NCBI GenBank assembly: GCA_004352715.1
Contig: SCFE01000001.1
Coordinates: 5,892,202 to 5,956,201 of the forward strand
From: Hofstenia miamia
Taxonomy: Eukaryota; Xenacoelomorpha; Acoela
Length of the DNA: 64,000 bases
Direction: 5' to 3'
Shown: positions 45,520-58,258 of the stretch, in pieces
Layout: each line of letters begins with the position of its first letter
How positions within the stretch are numbered: position 1 is the first letter of the stretch
The notes under the pieces: generated by a model
Seen by the model: only the letters and a program-made list of their open reading frames with translations
The model's database searches: none
Told to the model about the DNA's origin: nothing
Made by a program: the position numbers and the translations under genes

Positions 45520-47086
45520 ACTAAGAAAATATTTATAATTGATATAACTATATAAACTTAATGTAACGTCAGTATGCTATTAATGATCGTTTTTGAAAAA
45601 AATTTCAACGTGAAATTGCAAATAAAAATCATTTGGATCTAATTTATGCATTAAGATACGAAAACCATGTAGTATGTAATTTGTGGCTTTGAACTTGCTA
45701 TAAATGAAACGCACATAACCAATGCATCAACAAGAATAAACCTAGAGCCAGTTAATCTATGACGCAAAAAATTAAATAGATATGCTTAACTAATACTTCA
45801 ATTGGAATACTATTAATATTTTATTTAACATTTAACGCAAATCATTGGCAGAGCCAAGATTTTGCATCAGAGGAGGTAAGAAGTATTTGAAGGGCACTAG
45901 CCAAAGGTGGAAAAAGAGCACTAACAATTTTAGTAAAATTTTAAAAAAACTTATTGCAATGAGTAAAATTATTTTTTCAATACAAATATATTTTTAAACC
46001 ATTGGCTCAGATAACAATTTAAGGTCGAAACAACATTGTTTTGTGTTGTGGTTGTTTTATGTATCAAAAACTACGTTGTTTTAACATTTCATTAGTCAAA
46101 ACAATTTTGCTTCAACAACGTCACATTGAGTTGCTGTTTGGTTGTTAGGACATAACGTTGTTTTATGTTGTTCGTAATTGTGTTAACATACTTATATATG
46201 CAATTCATCAAATTTATATTGCTATTCAGTTCAAACATTGCTGCTTAACCAAGCACAAGCCCAACAAAGGGCAGAACAATAACTTCAAGGTATTGTCAAA
46301 CATATTTAATACAAACATTTGCTAAAATTTGAATGACATTCTTGTTTATAAATGATAATAAGCATAAAAATCTGCCAAATTTACCAAAAATTTAAAATTT
46401 TAAAGATATGTACAATTTTTAAATAGCACTTTCTTAAATTGTGAAAACTCTTCTGCTCAAAGCTAACTTTTTTCTCTAACAGAGCATTTGAAGGTGTCAA
46501 AATATTCATGAATAAATTATTTTAAAAATTAACTTTCACAAATTTAAAATTTTATTAAAGCTTTCTTATGCGTCACATTTATTATTATCTATAATTATTT
46601 ACTGAACTAAAATTCAACTGAATATTATTATTGAAAACATTAGTTTTTAAATAATTATAATTCGCCTTTATTAATGCAGGCCAAGCTGCAAAAAATAACT
46701 TCTTAACCGCACTCGAAATGTTTTACTCGTAGAAAAATGTGAGTTTTTATTGCTGTTATAAAATAACTGAAGAATTTGCAATAAAATTTCCAACATAATT
46801 CAAATTTATTAGTTGATAATTTTTTCAACATTATATTTAAAATATATTTAAAAAAACGGATTTAAAGCATAAAGTTTACGCAATGGAAATAAGCATAACC
46901 GCACATCACTAACTGCTATTCTACATACAGGTATCAGGTGGGTACAAATATGAACTTAAATAAGATGGGCATGCAGTTTTAGCAAAATTAGCTTATCCAC
47001 ACATCAATAATTTAGAATTATTATTACAGAAGTTCTTAAAAGTGAACCTTTTCCAAAGCTAGGCGGCTAAGGGTCTCATAAATACC
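45520..47086. other. AT-rich region with a GTTGTTTTA-rich patch
   Basis: No gene seen. At about 46010-46190, GTTGTTTTA or its complement recurs several times together with AACGTTGTTTTA and ACAACGTCACATT. It may be a degraded short inverted-repeat element. The rest is featureless. Confidence 0.4.
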
Positions 47087-47252
47087 TTACCCATATATAT
47101 ATANNNNNNNNNNNNNNNNNNNNNNNNNNNNNNNNNNNNNNNNNNNNNNNNNNNNNNNNNNNNNNNNNNNNNNNNNNNNNNNNNNNNNNNNNNNNNNNNN
47201 NNNNNNNNNNNNNNNNNNNNNNNNNNNNNNNNNNNTATATATATATGGGATG
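47087..47252. repeat. AT microsatellite with a 132-N gap
   Basis: (TA)n on both sides of N 47104-47235. The gap probably reflects an unassembled dinucleotide repeat. Confidence 0.85.
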
Positions 47253-47427
47253 GAAGCGAAGCAGATTTTTTACTTCCTAGAAGATACAGTTTTTGTCCTA
47301 CATTTGCCCCATGGGTACCCATTTAAGAAAAAGCATAAGGCACACGGATTAGAAATATATATAATTTATATAAAATTTTTTATATTGACCACTAATAATA
47401 CAAAATGGTTGTATATCCGGGATTATG

Positions 47428-48714
47428 CTACACCCCCACCCAGCTTGCTGTAGAGTCGAAAACTTCCACTGTTGTTTTGTCTATAACAGTTTTATGCGTA
47501 TGTTTAATTAGTTCATGAGATTTATTACTACTCCATGTCATATCTTGAAAATCAGGACTAGATCTAGTTATTGAAAATAAAGTTTCAATTTCAGTAGTAT
47601 GTAGGTTTTTAAAGTTTATCCATTTGTATTCACTGGGAGGCTCAATAATACCAATTTTTTCGCGATTTATTCGTTCAACTTCCGTATGAATTTGAGGTGA
47701 TAGAGTTAATGTTGATTGTGAAAGTATTTTTTGTTCGGTTTCTAAATCATTCGTAGTTCGTATTATTTTTTCTGTTATTATAATATTAGTTATTTGACCA
47801 TCTTTTAACATACTTTTCTTTGTGTGTAGATCTTTTTGAAAACTACATGTGTTGTAGTGTTTACAGAGACATTTGAATAATAAAGCATTACGTGAATCTG
47901 CGAATTTTCGTTTATAATTGTTAGTAATGTCTTTTGTAGATTTCTGAACTCTATTAAGTAAATCGTATGTTGTAAGTGGTAATGATTTGCCTTCAATTGT
48001 TTTATAACGGGTTCATTGCTTGGACCCCGCATATATTTTTTCACCCAGTGTGAAAAAATGTCAATATCGTTCATGTCAATGCCAAAGCGAAATGTTAACA
48101 TCGTTATAGGTATTATACCAGTGGGGTTTAATTGACATAGCGGACGTGCTATATATTTTTCGTATTTATAGAAAATTTTGGCGTCTGACTTTAGCGGAGA
48201 AGTTTCGATAGGTAAATGATACAGTAACCAATTCTTAGTTTTTGGTGGAATAGGTGCAATGGCTAGTTCGAATTTACATTCTTTGGTGATTGTCATACGT
48301 AATCTTTTCTCCACAGATAGTGAAAGGTTTTCTAGTTTAGTAAGAAATAATGCAGCTTTGGCATTTAGAGGTGGGATTTTTCTTCAACAAAAAGAGTTTT
48401 TCTGAAATCCTTACGATCGCGTAAGCTATAAGAAATTTGAAATAATGTTAAGGCATTTTTGACAGATTGAGTATACTGTAGAGAAGGTGATTTGATATCA
48501 ATTTCTGGCCAAATATAATCAGGGGGTTGAAAAATTTTTATACTTTGCCAATATTGATTGATTGCATTAATACTGTTTTCAGATAATTTCAAGTAAAAGC
48601 AGATGGAGACATTAGCAATAGTATCTAATAATCGAGTTTCATCCAATATTTCAGCGGTTTGAGCATATAAACATAAATCAATAGCAATTCTGACTTCAAA
48701 CATAGGACGAATTA
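47428..48714 (-). pseudogene. ORF3 homologue of a diverged lineage, copy H
   Basis: Three long open pieces read leftwards: 48703-48365, 48314-47805 and 47811-47428. They carry the same landmarks as copy G at low identity. QSVKNALTLFQ matches KSIEMALTEIN. TKNWLL and KYMRGPSNEPVIKQL (48000-48048) match their counterparts. TLTLSPQIHTEVERINREK and a WSSNKSHELIKHTHK C-terminus follow. It lacks the middle to late part (IYIEG and GxNxxxWxDIW) present in D and G. The stop is the TAG made by the LTR start (GTGTAGCATAATCC, 47421-47432). Long open frames despite low identity argue that this lineage was under protein-level selection. Function unknown. Confidence 0.65.
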
Positions 48715-48730
48715 ACTTTATCAGTCATTT

Positions 48731-49345
48731 ATGGGTCATCAATTTGGATCTAAAACAGTATTAATATAGCTCCTAGGTTTTGGTCATCCGACCATTTGCT
48801 GACAAATTAATTATTTGATACATGTAGAAATGAAATGCTAGTTGGCTAATCGAGAGAAAAACCCCTATACCTAACATATGTGCACTTTCATGATCTGGCA
48901 CAGAGACCCTAGAATCATTCCCTGTGATGTATCCAGACCACTACTAAGCACCGCTCGATTAGATCAACATTGTAATAAATAATCAAACTGTTAATATGAA
49001 ACAAAATAAGAATTCCGAATAAAATTCTTTATCAAACTCTTACAATGGTTTTCAATCTATTTATAGTAATTCCAAAAGAAGTACCTGTCGATTCAAATTT
49101 GAACTTCTGCCAAGATAGCGGCTGAAAATAATAAAAGCATAGTTTAGTAAAAAAAAGTATTTTTATTGACAGACACAAATATCTCTTTTTTTGACACATG
49201 TTGTTTCTTAGTTGCATATTACAAATAAATCTGAAATAACACAAATTGATTTGATTACAATATTTTTTAATCAACTTCTCTTCGATCTTAATCTCTTTTC
49301 TCGACGTTTGCAGCTTATTTGAGATTTTGTTTGGATGATGCTACA
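48731..49345 (-). mobile_element. LTR fragment adjoining copy H
   Basis: Matches the LTR at 28.84-29.9 kb (GGTCATCAATTTGGATCTAA onward) and ends GGATGATGCTACA at 49345. It includes the CAGGTACTT and TATA region near 49060-49090 and the hairpin at about 48890-48945. The 3' third of the LTR is missing, and ORF3 of copy H follows directly, so gag and pol were deleted. Confidence 0.8.
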
Positions 49346-50483
49346 CTATGCTTATTGTGGCATCTGTATGAAGTCAGTTAACTATTCTACTATCATAGCT
49401 TATTGAATCTTCCAAGTTGATACATGGATTTATTGATGCTACAAAATAATTAACTCATCCTGCTATTATATCCTATTGTGACAGAATGTAAGCCTAAAGA
49501 AATTCTTGTTAGCCTCACTTAGTTAGAGGAGTGCAAATGTAAAGGCACTCTTTCTGACCACAAAAAATTGAAGTGTTAATTTAGAAATATTATTAGTGAT
49601 TATATTTGTAAAGCATTTACTGCCAATCAAGTTTTATAAGTACAGGTCAGAAAAAAGGCATGGAACAAAATAAGTTCAGGAAAAATTAAATCACTTGGCT
49701 TTTGACTGAAACAAGCAAAACAGAAATTTAAACTTGACTCAATCTTCTGATTAAGGGAATTTTAATTAAAAAGAGATATGTAAGTGATTTTATCAGTATC
49801 AATAAAAATTTACTAGTGATTGGTTGTAGCTTAACTTTAATTAATTCACTGCTATTACGGACAATGCAACTTAGCTAAATGTTAAACATTGGCACTGGTG
49901 GTGGTCAAGTGTCAGATTGAAGTTGATAATGCTGAAAATGATTGCTTGTTATTTATTACTTAGTTAATTACTAACATGTTGCCTAATTAAACAAAGTATG
50001 ATTATCAAAGCCTTCACTGAAATGGATTTGATGATGAACTGTTATGTTTTAATAGTTCAATCAAAGATCGAAAGAGTTAATAGATATTGCATTTATAATA
50101 ATTAAATCAGTAGCATAGACAGAATAAAAAATCAGGAGGGGTGAAATCATTTCCTGGAGGGGCAATAAACTGAATCAATTAAAATTTTGAAAAAAGTGCA
50201 GTACATTATTCAGTTTTGTACATATTTAGTATATATTATGTATGTGAGCCTTGATTTTTTATTTTAAGCAAAAATTTGTCCTTAATTTAATAGTTGCATA
50301 ATTGTACAATGTTGCATATGATTGTCTGGTCCACATGTACTTGCTAAGTTGTAATCATGTTTGTATTTGTTAAGTTGTAAGCTTGCTAAGTTGTAGACAT
50401 GTTTGCCCATGTATAAGGTCATTATTGTAAATGCTGCTTGGTATGAATAGATGTACATCTTATCTTAGATAGCTTTTTAAAAA
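49346..50483. other. AT-rich spacer, possible LTR of a second gypsy family
   Basis: No open frame of note. The end at 50479-50488 (ATATATCA) is followed by TGGCGCAGTCAGATAAGG. That sequence could serve as a tRNA primer-binding site, which would make the preceding sequence the LTR of the gag-RT remnant that follows. The 5' end of such an LTR is not evident. Confidence 0.35.
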
Positions 50484-50945
50484 TATATCATGGCGCAGTC
50501 AGATAAGGATCCAAAACAAGGAAAAAACAATTTCCTATCAATGACTATGAAAAGGCAAAGACCTGGATTGTTCAGTTCAAAGCGAAATGTCACGTTAAAT
50601 GTTATTCAGATACAACTGAGAACTATTTGACACTCTTGAAAATTTATTATACATTGTGCAACCAATTCCTATTGAAAAAATTCCTTTTGTAGACCTAGAA
50701 AAGCATCTTCTTAGTTATTTACACCCAAAGAAGAAGCTAATATGGGCAGAGTGATGCAGATTTGATTATGATTTCACAAAATTAAAAGATTCAAAAGACA
50801 TTGGAACTGATATCATAATGGCACAACTTATTACTGGTATTGCTAATCCAGAATTTCAATGAATGCTAATCAAAGAAATACAATTAAATGATAAAATGAC
50901 ACTCCAGGAAGTAATGTTTCATTCAAAATCTTGAAAATATTCACT
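50484..50945 (+). pseudogene. Gag remnant of a second gypsy family
   Basis: In two frames it reads MAQSDKDPKQ, then YEKAKTWIVQFKAKC, and after a shift VDLEKHLLSYLHPKKKLIWAE, FDYDFTKLKDSKDIGTDIIM and QLITGIANPEFQ. The last part matches the conserved end of Ty3/gypsy gag (L-x-x-GI-x-x-x-x-x-Q). It is unlike the gag of the main family. Confidence 0.65.
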
Positions 50946-50997
50946 ATTTCACTAATAACATGCATTTGAATGATGAGTCAGGTATGAATTTTGACAC

Positions 50998-51311
50998 ACT
51001 AGAACATTAATGATATACTGTGTAAACTTAAAAACGCTAAGCTCTTTGCAAAAGTAGATTTGTCAGATGCTTATTTCCAGATTAAGCTCGCCAAAAACAT
51101 TCGGATTATAATGACAATTACCACTCCATGGGGCCTATTTCATTTCAAAAGACTTCCACATGTCATATGCAGTGCTTCTGCTATTTTTCAATGCATAATT
51201 GAAAATGTGCTTGGAGCTAACCTTATTCAGATGGTGATAGTCTACCAAGATGATATCTTGACTTGTGAAAAGTCACTAAAAATCCTTCTAAAGAAAGTTT
51301 TGAAAGGCTAA
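50998..51311 (+). pseudogene. RT fragment of the second gypsy family
   Basis: Reads KLFAKVDLSDAYFQIKLAKN, then TPWGLFHFKRLPHVICSASA and IVYQDDILT. The palm with a YQDD active site is present, followed by a stop. Retropepsin, fingers, RNase H and integrase are missing, so gag and RT are joined by a deletion. Confidence 0.8.
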
Positions 51312-52280
51312 AAGAAGGATGTACAAAACACATCAAGACTTTTCAAAAATATTTATAAGGAATTGCTTAACAGTAAAAAATCATTTAAGGCCATTAAGGT
51401 GCCGAGGTTTGGAACAAAAAATTTTCACAAGAAAAAAGGGCTAGATGTATTAAATGATTTGTTGCCATTGATTTTCGAAATTTCATCATTACATGGTATA
51501 CACTGTGCTAAAAAGTCTTTAATGGCAACTGATGTTTGTCCAATTGCAATAATTGCAGAAATTAACAGCCACATGTTTTCAAAAACAACTGTCAACATAA
51601 ACACTTCAACCAGGGCTGCATATTGTGCACATGACAGTATGAGGTTGTCTGGCTTACTGCTAATAACTGGTTCAACCACTAAAATAGTCTAAAATTATGC
51701 CCACTCCCACATTTCTTATATAAATTTAATCATAAACTGCTTGATGCAAAATAACTCCTAACAATGTTGATTTGGTGGGTAAATAAATGTTAGTAATGTT
51801 AAACATCTAGCCAATCAGTGGTTAATTGTAATTCTACAACCAAAATATGTGATTGCTACTTGTTACAAATACTTGTGAATGCATTTCAGATATATTCAGT
51901 ATTACATGTAGGAGTTAACAGTTTAGGAAATAACAACTATTATGAATGGAGTGCTGAAAATGTTACTATTGATGATACTGGATTATAAGAGAAAATCAAT
52001 GTCTATTGTTGAAAGTACAGGATTTCACATGGCAACCATGACATTCTCACAAATGAACTGATGAAGAATATAATTATTACAATTTGACACAATCAACAAA
52101 GACTCTCTTCAAGAACTGATAAGGAGTAAACATAAAGATTCCTTTGTCAAACAGAATGCAAATGTAAAGGCATTCTTGTAATCACCAAAGAAAAGAGGCA
52201 AATATTGTAACAGGGAATAAGTGTAAAGATTCCCTTGTCATACATAATGCAAATTTAAAGGCACTATTGTATTCCCTAAA
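51312..52280. repeat. Spacer with two diverged direct repeats
   Basis: 51363-51692 is open on both strands but has no recognisable product. TAAAGATTCC...AATGCAAAT...AAAGGCA occurs at about 52135-52190 and again at about 52215-52268. Nothing else is supported. Confidence 0.4.
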
Positions 52281-53990
52281 ATGGCATCAGAAATTGAAGT
52301 CAAAAACAAAACCATCACTGCCAATAAATGTCAAGGAAAATGGTACATACCAGAAGCAAACATTCTAGAAACCAGAAATGGTAAGCCCCACCCATGCAGA
52401 ACCCCACAAAAATGCCTGCTATCAGTGCCATTGAGATATGACATTACAGCATCACTAAACCTGCCAACCCCCCCCCCCCNAACTAATGATGCAATCAACA
52501 AAGGAAGTCATGTTCACATCCAGAGCTCAGCAATCACCAGTGGTATTGATAGAATCTATAAATATAACAGAATTACAAAACAGAATTACAAGATATCAAG
52601 AAAAGACTGTGAGTTGAGCTATCATTACTAAAAACTTAATTCAAAATTGAATGGAAGCTAATGAGGTCACAAATTCAGATTTGAATTACAAGCATCATTT
52701 GCAGAACATGATGAAGACATCCAGTGACATATCCAACAAATGAGGGAATTGCATCAATGCAAGATGAAGGCAAAAGGACCAAATTTGAAAACTGAGAACT
52801 ATACAACATTCAGAAGGAAATTCAGCTTATTGATAAAGTAGATGAACTACAGAAAAAAACTGAGATGCACAACCAGGAGAACAATCTTCTTGAAAACAAA
52901 ATAAGAGTAATAAGGCTGCAGAAGGAAGAGAACCATGAGAAATATGAGCAGAGTAGCTGGATGATGAAAAGCTTCAGATGCAAACTATTGAACAAATAAT
53001 AAAGGAGAAACCAGAAAAATGGTTAGAGGGGGTATGTAGAGACAAGTTCAAATTCAGTTATGTCCATTTGGAACTGGAAGATGATGAAATGGAATGGTTG
53101 GAGAAACTAAGCAAAGTGATAGGGAAAAAATTGCAGATGACAACAAAAATGGAAGAGAAATCCCATTTCACAGAATTGATATTAAGCAGAGTGAGACATT
53201 ACAATATGGAACAATGCAGAGTGACATTAATGAAATTCACTGGAAAATTAAATTCCTTCACACCCAACTTTAATGAGTGGCTTTCATTATTTGAGCTAAA
53301 CATGCAAGAACAACATATCAGCCATGAAACAGGTGGCATTGAGACTATCTCTTTACCTAGACAGAGCAGTGTATCTGCACTATTTGAAATTAGACAATGC
53401 AGTAAAAGCAACTATAGAGAATAATATGGAATCAAAATCTTCAAAAGTCAGTACAAATTAATATTACCAAAACTGAGAAGTGAGAAATTTGATGATCTAC
53501 AGTCATATATGCAACAAGTAGAACAGATGCTGAAGTTAAGTTCAGGGAAAATTTTTTTCACACATCTACAAAGGTCTTCCTTGAGATCTGAGATGAGCAT
53601 TTGAAATCAAAGGAGATGCAGAGGATTGCCTAGAAACACTAATTGGGAAAGCACTGTCACTAAGCATCATGCTGGAAAACAACAATGCTATAAAAGAAAG
53701 AGCAACTCCAAAAATATAACAAACAATGGTCAGGCCAATGGTCATAAAAACAAAAACAGTGGGCGAAAAACAAAAAGCAGAAAGGAAGCCACCCCAAAAA
53801 TAATCAAAGTCAAAACCAAGGAGGGCAAGACAAAAGTACTAAGGAAAATTGATACCCAATGCCATAATTGCAGTCTAAAAGGACACATTAAGAAGGACTG
53901 TTGGAAATGAATTAATGCAATTTATAAGGGAGAAGTCTTTTATGATGAGGAAGATCTCATCAAGTTGGAGGAAATCAAAGAACAAATAGA
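52281..53990 (+). pseudogene. Gag with CCHC zinc knuckle, copy J
   Basis: Structural protein that would assemble the particle and bind element RNA. Open parts include 52281-52631, 52978-53424 and 53626-53910. Central landmarks are KWLEGVCRDKFKFSYVHLEL and KFTGKLNSFTPNFNEWLSLF, the latter shared with copy K. A basic nucleocapsid follows, with the knuckle CHNCSLKGHIKKDC (C-x2-C-x4-H-x4-C) near 53858-53900. Single N at 52480. Several stops, so inactive. Confidence 0.8.
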
Positions 53991-53999
53991 AAGTGAAAG

Positions 54000-54360
54000 A
54001 GAGGAGGATTCATCAAACTAAATGGAGCACTATCTCCTATAAAATGTGCACCCATTTTAGCTATAAGGCTAATGTGATTCCTGTAACAATAAATAGAGAT
54101 ATATTAAAGGTAATTGTCAACATGGGAGTGGCAATATCAGTGATCACAGATGACTGTGCAAATAAATTTGAGTATGAAAGAGAGGCACTAGGGAAAATGA
54201 TGCATAGACTAATCAACGCCTCAGGGGACACCAAATGTATGATAGAAGGAGTGAATCTAAGAATTGCAAACACCATCCTCAAACACATTTTAACCATGGT
54301 AGATACACAAAGAGACACCCTACTTTACAAACTCATCTTGGGGAGCAATTTCTAGTAGAA
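54000..54360 (+). pseudogene. Retropepsin, copy J
   Basis: Open stretch VIVNMGVAISVITDDCANKF, then RLINASGDTKCMIEG and LYKLILGSNF. The catalytic triplet is N-M-G instead of D-T/S-G, so the protease is dead. The order and spacing agree with copies D, F and K. Confidence 0.75.
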
Positions 54361-54780
54361 ACACAAATGCATAATTGATTTTGGAAATCAAACAATTATA
54401 ATTCAAGAGAAAGTAATATAGATACCTGACAAAATCAAAAAGGATAAAGCAGTACATCTCAAACTTAAAGGGGATGTGCACTTGCTTCTGAACCAATGGA
54501 AATATCACACAATCAAAACCAATGATGTACATGATAATGAAATACTGATATACAATCAAGCTGGACTGAATACAGGAAGAATAATGATACCAGCAAGCAT
54601 GTGTGTGAGAAAAAATTGAATAGGGAAACTCCCCATAATGAGCTGTACAAATAGAATGGTGAATCTTAATTGAGACAAAATAACAATATTTGGCACAACA
54701 ATAAGGATCAAATGGAAAAGTGCAGTAAAACAAATGAACATGGTTACAGTAGAGAAATCAGAAGAAGAAGGGAAAGTCCC
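54361..54780 (+). pseudogene. Protease-RT linker, copy J
   Basis: Degenerate continuation of pol. KLKGDVHLLLNQWKYHTIKT and AGLNTGRIMIPASMCVRKN are readable and have counterparts after the protease of copy D. No complete frame. Confidence 0.55.
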
Positions 54781-55758
54781 TGAAATTTGAAAAGAGGACT
54801 ACAAATACCTGACAAATAATCAAAGTGATTAACTACAGAAGTTGTCAAAACAACACTCACAGATATTCAATTTTGGAGAAATTAACATGGGCAGAGCAGT
54901 ATATGAGACACACAAAATAATAACAACTATGAAATGAGCTAATATGATTACCAGTCAACTAACTGCAAAAAATATGCAAGAAAATATAACAACATGCTAC
55001 AAGAACTGATAAGCAATTGCATCATCTGTCCAAGTGAAAGCACCAAATGTGGTGCCCATGGTGTTCATTAAACAAGGAAACAAACATTGACCATGTATTG
55101 ATTTCAGGAAGTTAACCAACATTACAAAGAAGTATGCATACCCATTACTCCATGTCAATGATGCATTATATGAAGACCCATAAAACAAATATTTCATGGT
55201 TTTGGATTTATGTAAGGATTATTGGGATGCACTAATGGAGCCTGATAACATCAAGAAGACGGCGTTAATGCTGCCCTGTGGATTGTACAAATGGTTCTAT
55301 ATGGCCTTCAGACTATGTAACATGCTGGCAACCTTTCAGAGGTATATAACCAAGGTACTGAGAAATGGAAAACACCAAGCAGAGAAAGGAGTATCTGCAT
55401 ACATTGACAACATCCTGATAGCCAGCAGAACTATACAAGAACATATGAAGAAATAAAACAGAATACTGACAATACTGTGCAATACTGGTTTGAGGGTGTA
55501 TGGAAGCAAATGTGAAATCCTGAAAACAATAATAACATTCTTAGGCAGAGAGATCTAGTATGGTATAATCAAAATGAAGAAAAATGCAAGGCAAATGATA
55601 AAAGATATTAGCAAACCAGAATCAAGAAAAGACTTACAAAGAGTAATGGGATTCTTTAGCTATTATGGAACTTTCATTCCTAGGCTGGCTGAGAAATTAT
55701 TGAAAATGACAAACCTCTTGAGAGAAAATGTAACATTTGTATGGACATGGCAAGAGCA
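54781..55758 (+). pseudogene. Reverse transcriptase, copy J, cut at an inverted junction
   Basis: RT fingers are degenerate near 55000-55150. The palm is open from 55196: LDLCKDYWDALMEPDNIKKT, FQRYITKVLRNGKHQAEKG, and YIDN near 55405, where YIDD is expected. The connection QRVMGFFSYYGTFIPRLAEK is at about 55640-55690. At WTWQEQ (55757) the match ends abruptly and copy K begins in the opposite orientation. Confidence 0.85.
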
Positions 55759-56480
55759 AATTATCCTAATACTAAATTTTATGTATTTTCTGTATATCTT
55801 TATGTATATCTTCACACTTAGCTTTCATTGTCTATTTTTGATTGCACATAAACTTGATGACATTGATACTCTCTTTGTGCTGATTCCTTTCTGGTCATAT
55901 TACATAATGTCTATTGTTATTTGTAGTTCCATTTTTATCATATGCATTTTCCATTGATATGATTGTTATTTCACATACTCTTCCAATTCAAATGTTATTT
56001 TTGAGTCTATTCCTTCTTCCTCTTCCATTTCTATCTCCTCCTCTGGCACCTTTATTATCTTATTTGCATAATTTATTACACATTTATTTTTCATTAGGAA
56101 ATCATTTCCAAGTATCACTTTGTAGGGTAATAAATTATTGTGTGTATCTACCACTAATAACAATTTCTCAAACATTGCTTGCTATTCACATCTATACTGA
56201 TTTTAGCATTCCTTTCATGTTGATGTACTCTCCAGATGTGTTGATTAGTCTGTTGTTTGATTTTTCCAAACCTTCTCATTTAAATCCCAGTTTTGTTGAA
56301 CATTCATCTGTAATTATTGAGGATGCTGCTTCTGTGTCTATTGTAATCACTCCATTAATTACTACAGTAATCATGTTTATGTTATTCAGATTTGTCAATA
56401 TCATTACAGGTGCTCAGTTTTCTCAAGTTCACACTCCTTCTAGTTTTCCAACTTTTCATCTGTTAGTTCTGCTTCTTATT
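55759..56480 (-). pseudogene. Retropepsin and downstream linker, copy K
   Basis: Read leftwards. ITIDTEAASSIITDECSTKL is at about 56290-56344, with the catalytic triplet D-T-E (56330-56338). NNRLINTSGEYINMKG follows, then after a shift LLPYKVILGNDFLMKNK at about 56080-56130. The linker runs to the junction with copy J at 55759. The plus-strand frames here are shadows. Confidence 0.75.
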
Positions 56481-56499
56481 ATTCCTTCTTTCAGATTCT

Positions 56500-58230
56500 A
56501 TTAAATCCACATCATCATAGTATTTGATTATGTTTATTTGTTTTTTTTCAATCTGGCTTTTTGTGGCCTTATTGTCCACAATTGTACATCATTTTCCTTT
56601 ATTTTTTTGTCTTTCCCTCTTTTGTTTTATCCTAATTATTATTTCAGTTTCTTCTCCTCAAATCTTTTCATCACTACTTTTGTTTTTGAGTTGCTTCCCA
56701 TGTTGGTGTATCTCTGTTCCAAGCTGCTTTCTCATATATTCTGGAGTTGATTTCTATCATTGCTTGAATGTTGATTGCATTCCTGATCATTCTCTCCAAC
56801 TTGTTGTTTACATCACATTTTATTTTAAATTGACTCCTTATATTTTCTGGCATCCCCTTGCATATGTGAGAAAGCAAATCATAATTAGAATAAAAATTCT
56901 CTCAGGAGCTCAGTGTTAGTAGTCACTCTACTTGTTGTATGTAATTTCAAATGTCATTGTTTTTCCTCATTTTCATTGTGTTTAGAATCAATCTATATCT
57001 GTTTTTGAAACTTTCAATTTCATAGTATTCCATAAAGTCTCCCATTATTAGTTTGTAATCCATTTTAGGTTTGGCATCAAGCAATATGCTGTACTGCCAA
57101 ATAAAATGGTAGCCTTGATGATGCTACTGCCGCTGCTTCCTGCATTACCTTTTCTATCATCATTAGTTCAAACATTTAAAACCATTCAGCAAATGTGGGG
57201 TTGTAACTGTCTAGTTTTCCATTAAACTTCAGGAGTGTTGCTTTGCACAGACTTGTTTCATTCCCTCTGTTATGTTTCAATATCAATTCTTGAAACCTTG
57301 GTCTTTTTGTTTCCTGATTTCTTCTTTGTTTTGAAATATCTTTGATACTTCTCTCATGCTTTTGTGATTATTTTTCCCTTTCTGTTTCCTCTTCAAGATA
57401 TATGTATCCTTTTTGTTGGTCCTTGTTTACAATAATTGTATTCAAGTTCCTTTCTGGTTGTTCTGCAATATGCATTTCACACATTATTATTCCCTCTTGT
57501 CTTTCTTCTTTGGTTAATTTAATCAACCTAAGTTTATCTTGTAATTTTCAATTTCCTGCAACTGCATGTCATTACATTCTATTAGTTGTCTATTTTGTTT
57601 TTCCAAAGCTTCTATCCCATTTTTGTTTTGTTCAATGAAATTTGTATTGGAGTCATGCTAATTGTTAGGTTAGTCTTTTCACATTTTGTTGAAAAAGTCT
57701 CCCTTGCTCCTCCAGTCTCAAGCTCATGCCTGAACTTAGTTCCCTTATCAGTCTTTCTCTTCTTTTGTTCATTTCCTCAAATTTTTCTGTTGTCTTGTAT
57801 CTCATTTTTTACCATTATTTTGTCTCCTGACTTTTTTAGGATTTCATGGATTTCTTGAGTTCTTGCCTCTGGGGATATGTGAATTGTTTGCATTTCAATC
57901 ATTGGGGTCTGAGTTGTGCCATCCATTAATGGTTTGCTGCTGGGGTTGACGTCACCCTTTGGGGTTTTTTAGCACTTGCTTTTCTCATTCTCTTTGTCAT
58001 TTTGCTATTGCTTTGTTGTAAGTAGTGGTCACTCAATTTCAGTTTTGATTCTTCCTTACCATTTCAGTGCACTTGTGTTAGGTTTGTTGACTATTGCACC
58101 TGAATATGTTTATTTGTCAATGTTTCCACCATTGGCCTTCATTCACATTAATTTACATTTGATTGTCTGTGTGGCTTTATCAAAGATTTATTTCAGTCTC
58201 TAGAATAATTGTTGATACTCCATGATGTTA
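56500..58230 (-). pseudogene. Gag, copy K
   Basis: Read leftwards from near the LTR. Glu/Lys/Arg-rich helical stretches lie at about 57900-57350. KFNGKLDSYNPTFAEWF lies near 57225, matching copy J's gag core. MLSHICKGMPENIRSQFKIK, then VNNKLERMIRNAINIQAM, lie at 56877-56790. Many stops. No clear zinc knuckle. The hydrophobic plus-strand frames over this interval are complementary shadows of this gag. Confidence 0.65.
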
Positions 58231-58237
58231 TTTGGAT

Positions 58238-58258
58238 CTCAAACTGTCCAGGTCACCA
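58238..58258 (-). promoter_or_regulatory. Putative tRNA primer-binding site, copy K
   Basis: Directly inside the LTR, the minus strand begins TGGTGACCTGGACAG. TGG at this point is what pairing to a tRNA CCA end requires. I do not assign the tRNA. Confidence 0.4.

Noticed and set aside
51363-51692. Gene between the second-family RT and copy J
   Set aside because: Open on both strands, no motif, no repeat of it elsewhere in the window. Chance cannot be excluded.
55914-56919. Hydrophobic plus-strand frames that look like membrane proteins
   Set aside because: They are the complement of AT-rich protease and gag coding sequence of copy K. Phe/Leu/Ile/Ser-rich shadows are expected opposite Lys/Glu/Asn-rich genes.
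57342-58203. Further hydrophobic plus-strand frames
   Set aside because: Same reason: shadow of gag of copy K on the opposite strand.
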